The notes under the pieces: model-generated
The model's input: only the letters and a program-made list of their open reading frames with translations
The model's database searches: none
What the model was told of the DNA's origin: nothing
DNA from: Bacteroidales bacterium
Lineage (GTDB): Bacteria; Bacteroidota; Bacteroidia; Bacteroidales; Paludibacteraceae
DNA: 8,463 nucleotides
NCBI GenBank assembly: GCA_900766775.1
Contig: CAAFXN010000117.1
Span: forward strand, 1-8,463
Direction: 5' to 3'
Shown here: in pieces, positions 5,699-8,463 of the stretch
Layout of the letters: each line of letters opens with the position of its first letter
Numbering within the stretch: the first letter of the stretch is position 1
Made by a program: the position numbers and the translations under genes

Positions 5699-5713
5699 TG
5701 GGATGTTGCTTTG
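5684..5713 (+). promoter_or_regulatory. Possible weak promoter for peptide 2
   Basis: TTG at 5684-5686 and TTGCTTTG at 5706-5713 are 19 nt apart and match the Bacteroidota promoter pattern with one mismatch in the -7 box (TT instead of TA). The site straddles the stop codon of peptide 1 and could let peptide 2 and the maturases be transcribed independently. A chance match in AT-rich DNA is quite possible. Confidence 0.3.
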
Positions 5714-5801
5714 ATATTATTATAATGTTATGCAAAATATAGGCAAGTTTTTGAGTTGGGATTTGCCTTGTATTGTTTTCAACTCACAAAAAATAACTAT
5801 T

Positions 5802-6095
5802 ATGTTAAACAAAAAAACTAACGAGGAACTCCAATCACGTCGTGAGTTCTTCAAACAGGCAGCCAAGGCGGCTTTACCTGTAGTCGGTGCTATGATTATG
5901 GCAAGTGTTCCATTCGTAGAAACTCCTGCAATGACAGGTTGCTCAGGAGACTGCGCTGGAACTTGTAAAGGAACCTGTCAATCAGGTTGCAAAAATACTT
6001 GCTATAATGATTGCTACAATGCTTGCAAAAACACATGTGACTATACATGTCGAGGTACATGTTCAGGTTCGTGCAAAGGAACGGGTAGCAAATAA
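5802..6095 (+). CDS. CXXX-repeat precursor peptide 2 (12 Cys, Tat-type leader)
   Basis: This 97-residue paralogue of peptide 1 has EELQSRREFFK at the same positions (8-18). A hydrophobic stretch follows (about 19-36), with a possible cleavage site after TPA (A43, aligned with A43 of peptide 1). The core has 12 cysteines at 47, 51, 55 and so on to 91, all exactly four apart, with no stutter. The frame is open further upstream (ATG at 5730), but the ATG at 5802 has an A-rich context and gives a leader aligned with peptide 1. It lies 103 nt after peptide 1 and just before the hairpin and radical SAM gene. Export by the Tat system after modification is inferred. The leader block could instead, or also, be the docking site for the maturase. 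Confidence 0.9.
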   Translation: MLNKKTNEELQSRREFFKQAAKAALPVVGAMIMASVPFVETPAMTGCSGDCAGTCKGTCQSGCKNTCYNDCYNACKNTCDYTCRGTCSGSCKGTGSK

Positions 6096-6103
6096 TTATT
6101 AAT

Positions 6104-6139
6104 TATTGGGGTGTGTGAACTATCCTGCACACCCCAATA
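6104..6139 (+). promoter_or_regulatory. 12-bp intergenic hairpin between precursor and maturase
   Basis: TATTGGGGTGTG (6104-6115) pairs perfectly with CACACCCCAATA (6128-6139), and two more G-U pairs leave an 8-nt loop. It begins 8 nt after the peptide 2 stop and ends 16 nt before the maturase ATG. No T-run follows, so it is better explained as a partial terminator, processing site or mRNA stabiliser that keeps precursor message more abundant than enzyme message. This is a common arrangement in peptide-maturation operons. Confidence 0.7.
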
Positions 6140-6155
6140 TCTACAACATTTAGGT

Positions 6156-7415
6156 ATGGATATACACGATTATAAAGATATTGTTGGAGTAAAGGACAAT
6201 AACATTCGCAAACTAACAGAAAATTGGCGACCTGGTACTTCCAAAAACATCACTTTTATTGTAACCAAGGATTGCCAGTTGGCGTGTAAGTATTGCTATT
6301 TGGTAGGGAAGAATGAAAAGGAGCGGATGCCGTGGGAGGTAGCAAAGGCGGCTATCGACTATGTGCTTGACCGAGAGAACGACCCGAACTTTGCCTACGA
6401 GTCCGTTATTTGGGACTTTATCGGCGGGGAGCCGTTCTTGGAGATAGACCTGATAGACCAAATATGCGACTATATCAAGACCGAACTCTTTCGCCGTAAT
6501 CACCATTGGTTCAACTCCTACCGTTTCTCGTTCTCTACCAACGGTATCAACTACCACACGGAGAAAGTGCAACGGTTTATCGAAAAGAACAAGTCGCACC
6601 TGAGTATCGGTATCACTATTGACGGTACACGGCGCAAACATGACCTCAATCGCGTGTATAAGCACTCGGAGAAAGGGTCGTATGACGATGTGGTGAAGAA
6701 CATCCCGCTATGGCAGGAACAGTTCCCGTTTGAGGGCACGAAAGTAACCATCTCGTCGGCAGACATCCCCTATATCTGCGAGTCGGTGCTGCACCTGTAC
6801 GACTTGGGGATTCATCAAGTGAATATCAACTGTGTGTTCGAGGATGTATGGCAGGCAGGCGATGACGCGCGCTTCGAGGAGCAACTGATGCAGTTGGCAG
6901 ACGCGATTATCGACCGCGGGTTGTATGAAGACTACGCCTGCTCGTTCTTCTCGGAGAACATGGGTAAGCCGTTGGACTGCACCTTGCAGAATCAGAATTG
7001 GTGCGGGGCAGGCAAGATGCTGTCGATAGACGCTGCGGGCAATTTCTACCCCTGCACGCGCTTTGCACAGTACTCGCTGCGCGACAAAGAGGCGTGGGTT
7101 ATCGGCAATATCCGCGATGGTATCGACAACAACCGTCTGCGTCCGTTCCTGACGCTCGACCGCTGCACGCAGTCGCAGCCCGAGTGCGTGGAGTGCGAGG
7201 TGGCAGAGGGCTGCGCTTGGTGTCAGGGCGAGAACTACGACGCTGCGGCTACTCACACCGTCTTCCAACGCGCCACGGCGATCTGCCTCATGCACAAGGC
7301 ACGCGTGCGGGCGAACAACTACTACTGGAACAAACTCTACCGCAAGTTGGAGACAGAAGGGAAGCGAGAGGAGTTTGAGAGCAAATACAGCATGTCTAAC
7401 GATAAAATCTGTTAA
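6156..7415 (+). CDS. Radical SAM/SPASM peptide maturase, CXXX-repeat target type
   Basis: This 419-residue enzyme has the radical SAM cluster motif CQLACKYC (C40, C44, C47), the GGEP motif for SAM binding (FIGGEPF, 89-95) and IGITIDG (151-157). A C-terminal SPASM domain should hold auxiliary iron-sulfur clusters: C275, C283, then GNFYPC ending at C300, C337, C344-x2-C347-x5-C353-x2-C356 and C377. The N-terminal block around TENWRPGTSKNITFIVT matches my memory of the CXXX-repeat maturase family. It is expected to use 5'-deoxyadenosyl chemistry in the cytoplasm to modify the cysteine peptides encoded upstream, perhaps as thioether links. The exact bond is unknown. I prefer the ATG at 6156. A GTG at 6111 would add 15 residues but lies inside the intergenic hairpin. 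The first ~130 nt are AT-rich like the peptide genes and the rest is GC-rich. Confidence 0.92.
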   Translation: MDIHDYKDIVGVKDNNIRKLTENWRPGTSKNITFIVTKDCQLACKYCYLVGKNEKERMPWEVAKAAIDYVLDRENDPNFAYESVIWDFIGGEPFLEIDLIDQICDYIKTELFRRNHHWFNSYRFSFSTNGINYHTEKVQRFIEKNKSHLSIGITIDGTRRKHDLNRVYKHSEKGSYDDVVKNIPLWQEQFPFEGTKVTISSADIPYICESVLHLYDLGIHQVNINCVFEDVWQAGDDARFEEQLMQLADAIIDRGLYEDYACSFFSENMGKPLDCTLQNQNWCGAGKMLSIDAAGNFYPCTRFAQYSLRDKEAWVIGNIRDGIDNNRLRPFLTLDRCTQSQPECVECEVAEGCAWCQGENYDAAATHTVFQRATAICLMHKARVRANNYYWNKLYRKLETEGKREEFESKYSMSNDKIC

Positions 7416-7418
7416 ACG

Positions 7419-8375
7419 ATGAAAACATATTTGCAATATCTTGTTATCCTGTTGGATGATACGAGTGTGGCATACTGCCATGCCCATAACCCGTTGACGG
7501 AAAGGCGGTTAATGCCGTTGGAGGTGCTGAAAGAAGGTATCCTATTCGGCATGAAGCATAACCTGATGATACAGTTTGTCTATCCCGACTATGCGCTGCC
7601 TGCAGCGTATGAGGAGGCGATAGAAAGTATCGACCATGTGAAGATAGGGCAGGACATCGCCATAGTGGAAGGTGTGCCTGCACAACTGCCTGCGAAGGAC
7701 ACGGTGGTGCTGCGGCTGCGGGTGGAGGAGTTGGTGGCAAAGCAGTACGAGGTCGCCGCGTTGCTGCCGACCGTGAAACGGCTGAACATCTGTCTGACGG
7801 ATGTGGAGGCATTTACTGACGAGCAGATACCCGCCTATCGGAGCGCACTGAAGACCTTGACGGAAGTGCTTGCTAACCAATACAAGGCGGGCAAGCAGCC
7901 GCAAGTGAACATCCTGACCGACCGTTTGCAGTTGAGCGAGATGCACAACTGCGGCGCAGGGGTGAGCAATATCACGCTGGCGCCCAATGGAAAGTTCTAT
8001 CTCTGCCCCGCGTTCTACTACGACGAGCAGGCGGGGCTGAGCAACCGTATGAACCACAAGACGGGCGACGCCTCGCGGTCGGTGGGCGACTTGGAGAGCG
8101 GCATCGCGATACCTAACAAGCAGTTGCTGCATTTATACCATGCGCCGCTGTGCAGGATATGCGATGCGTACCATTGCCACCGCTGTATCTGGCTCAACCA
8201 GCGCCTGACTTGGGACAACAACACGCCCTCGCACCAGCAATGCGTGTTGGTGCACCTTGAGCGCAATGCCGCGCGGGAGTTGCAGCAAACGCTGGCGGAC
8301 GCAGGCTTTGTCTTTGAGCGGGCGATAAAGGAGATAGATTACCTCGACCCGTTTGAGGTAAAGGAAGAATGGTAG
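7419..8375 (+). CDS. CXXX-repeat peptide maturase partner, SPASM-like, no SAM cluster motif
   Basis: This 318-residue protein begins 3 nt after the maturase stop, so the two are surely co-expressed. I recall similar proteins (LLDDTSV...TERRLMPLEVLKEGILF...NLMIQFVYPDY) as the CXXX repeat peptide maturase family. It has no CxxxCxxC motif near its N-terminus and probably does not cleave SAM itself. It does keep a SPASM-like set: NCGAG (C178), GKFYLC (G191, C196), C245-x2-C248-x4-C253-x2-C256 and C275. This parallels the set in the upstream enzyme (C283, C300, C344-C356, C377). The likely role is a partner that binds an auxiliary iron-sulfur cluster or presents the precursor, perhaps as a heterodimer with the radical SAM enzyme. 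That role is inferred from adjacency and domain parallel. Confidence 0.87.
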   Translation: MKTYLQYLVILLDDTSVAYCHAHNPLTERRLMPLEVLKEGILFGMKHNLMIQFVYPDYALPAAYEEAIESIDHVKIGQDIAIVEGVPAQLPAKDTVVLRLRVEELVAKQYEVAALLPTVKRLNICLTDVEAFTDEQIPAYRSALKTLTEVLANQYKAGKQPQVNILTDRLQLSEMHNCGAGVSNITLAPNGKFYLCPAFYYDEQAGLSNRMNHKTGDASRSVGDLESGIAIPNKQLLHLYHAPLCRICDAYHCHRCIWLNQRLTWDNNTPSHQQCVLVHLERNAARELQQTLADAGFVFERAIKEIDYLDPFEVKEEW

Positions 8376-8437
8376 AGCGGTTGCCTCTATGCTGCCGCAG
8401 TCGATAGTTTCGATAAAGGCAGGGAGAAGGTAGAGCA

Positions 8438-8463
8438 ATCACTAACTAATCACTAACTAATCA
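8438..8463. repeat. 11-bp tandem repeat at the window edge
   Basis: ATCACTAACTA occurs twice in tandem (8438-8448, 8449-8459), with a third copy beginning at 8460 and cut by the window end. It lies in the intergenic region after the second maturase gene. The full copy number cannot be seen. Confidence 0.7.

Noticed and set aside
5177..6095. Metallothionein or other ordinary Cys-rich metal-binding proteins
   Set aside because: Not excluded as a property, but the shared leader, strict CXXX spacing and adjacent radical SAM pair fit a maturation substrate much better.
6111..6155. GTG at 6111 as the maturase start
   Set aside because: The GTG lies inside a perfect hairpin, and the extra 15 residues do not resemble the family N-terminus as I recall it. 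The ATG at 6156 is preferred.

Overview
The window looks like a chromosomal piece of a Bacteroidota genome, probably Bacteroidales. The reasons are a textbook Bacteroidota-type promoter (-33 TTG and -7 TAnnTTTG, 20 nt apart) at 4596-4627, AT-rich start contexts with little Shine-Dalgarno signal, a MutS2 with a C-terminal Smr domain, a Bacteroidota-style lipoprotein and outer-membrane protein, and a peptide-maturation cassette that I know mainly from this phylum. All real genes are on the + strand. The species cannot be named from sequence alone.

Left part (130-4524), GC-rich: mutS2, then a small predicted outer-membrane beta-barrel protein, then a metallophosphoesterase lipoprotein only 30 nt further on. 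All three genes are littered with short palindromic G/C-run repeats. Three copies of one roughly 105-bp family sit inside reading frames (one in mutS2, two in the phosphoesterase). Two copies of a second roughly 60-bp family lie in opposite orientations on either side of the outer-membrane gene's start, one of them inside its coding sequence. The inserts leave the frames open and encode a recurrent tail of the type PSLxREGxGxS. The mutS2 linker before the Smr domain is made almost entirely of such material.

Middle part (4525-5176), no protein gene: a terminator for the phosphoesterase, a strong promoter, a candidate structured RNA of about 440 nt (with a 27-bp hairpin near its 5' end and a three-tiered hairpin plus seven T at its 3' end), then about 100 nt of leader before the next gene.

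Right part (5177-8375): a RiPP-type cassette. Two precursor peptides share the N-terminal block EELQSRREFF, which is also a good twin-arginine (Tat) export motif, and continue into arrays of Cys-x-x-x repeats (30 and 12 cysteines). A strong hairpin separates them from a radical SAM/SPASM maturase. Three nt later comes a partner protein that keeps a SPASM-type cysteine set but lacks the radical SAM CxxxCxxC motif. The likely scheme is that the maturase pair modifies the cysteine ladders in the cytoplasm and the Tat system exports the product. The family assignment (CXXX-repeat target system) is from memory of family names. The chemistry, the modified residues and the function of the product are not known to me.
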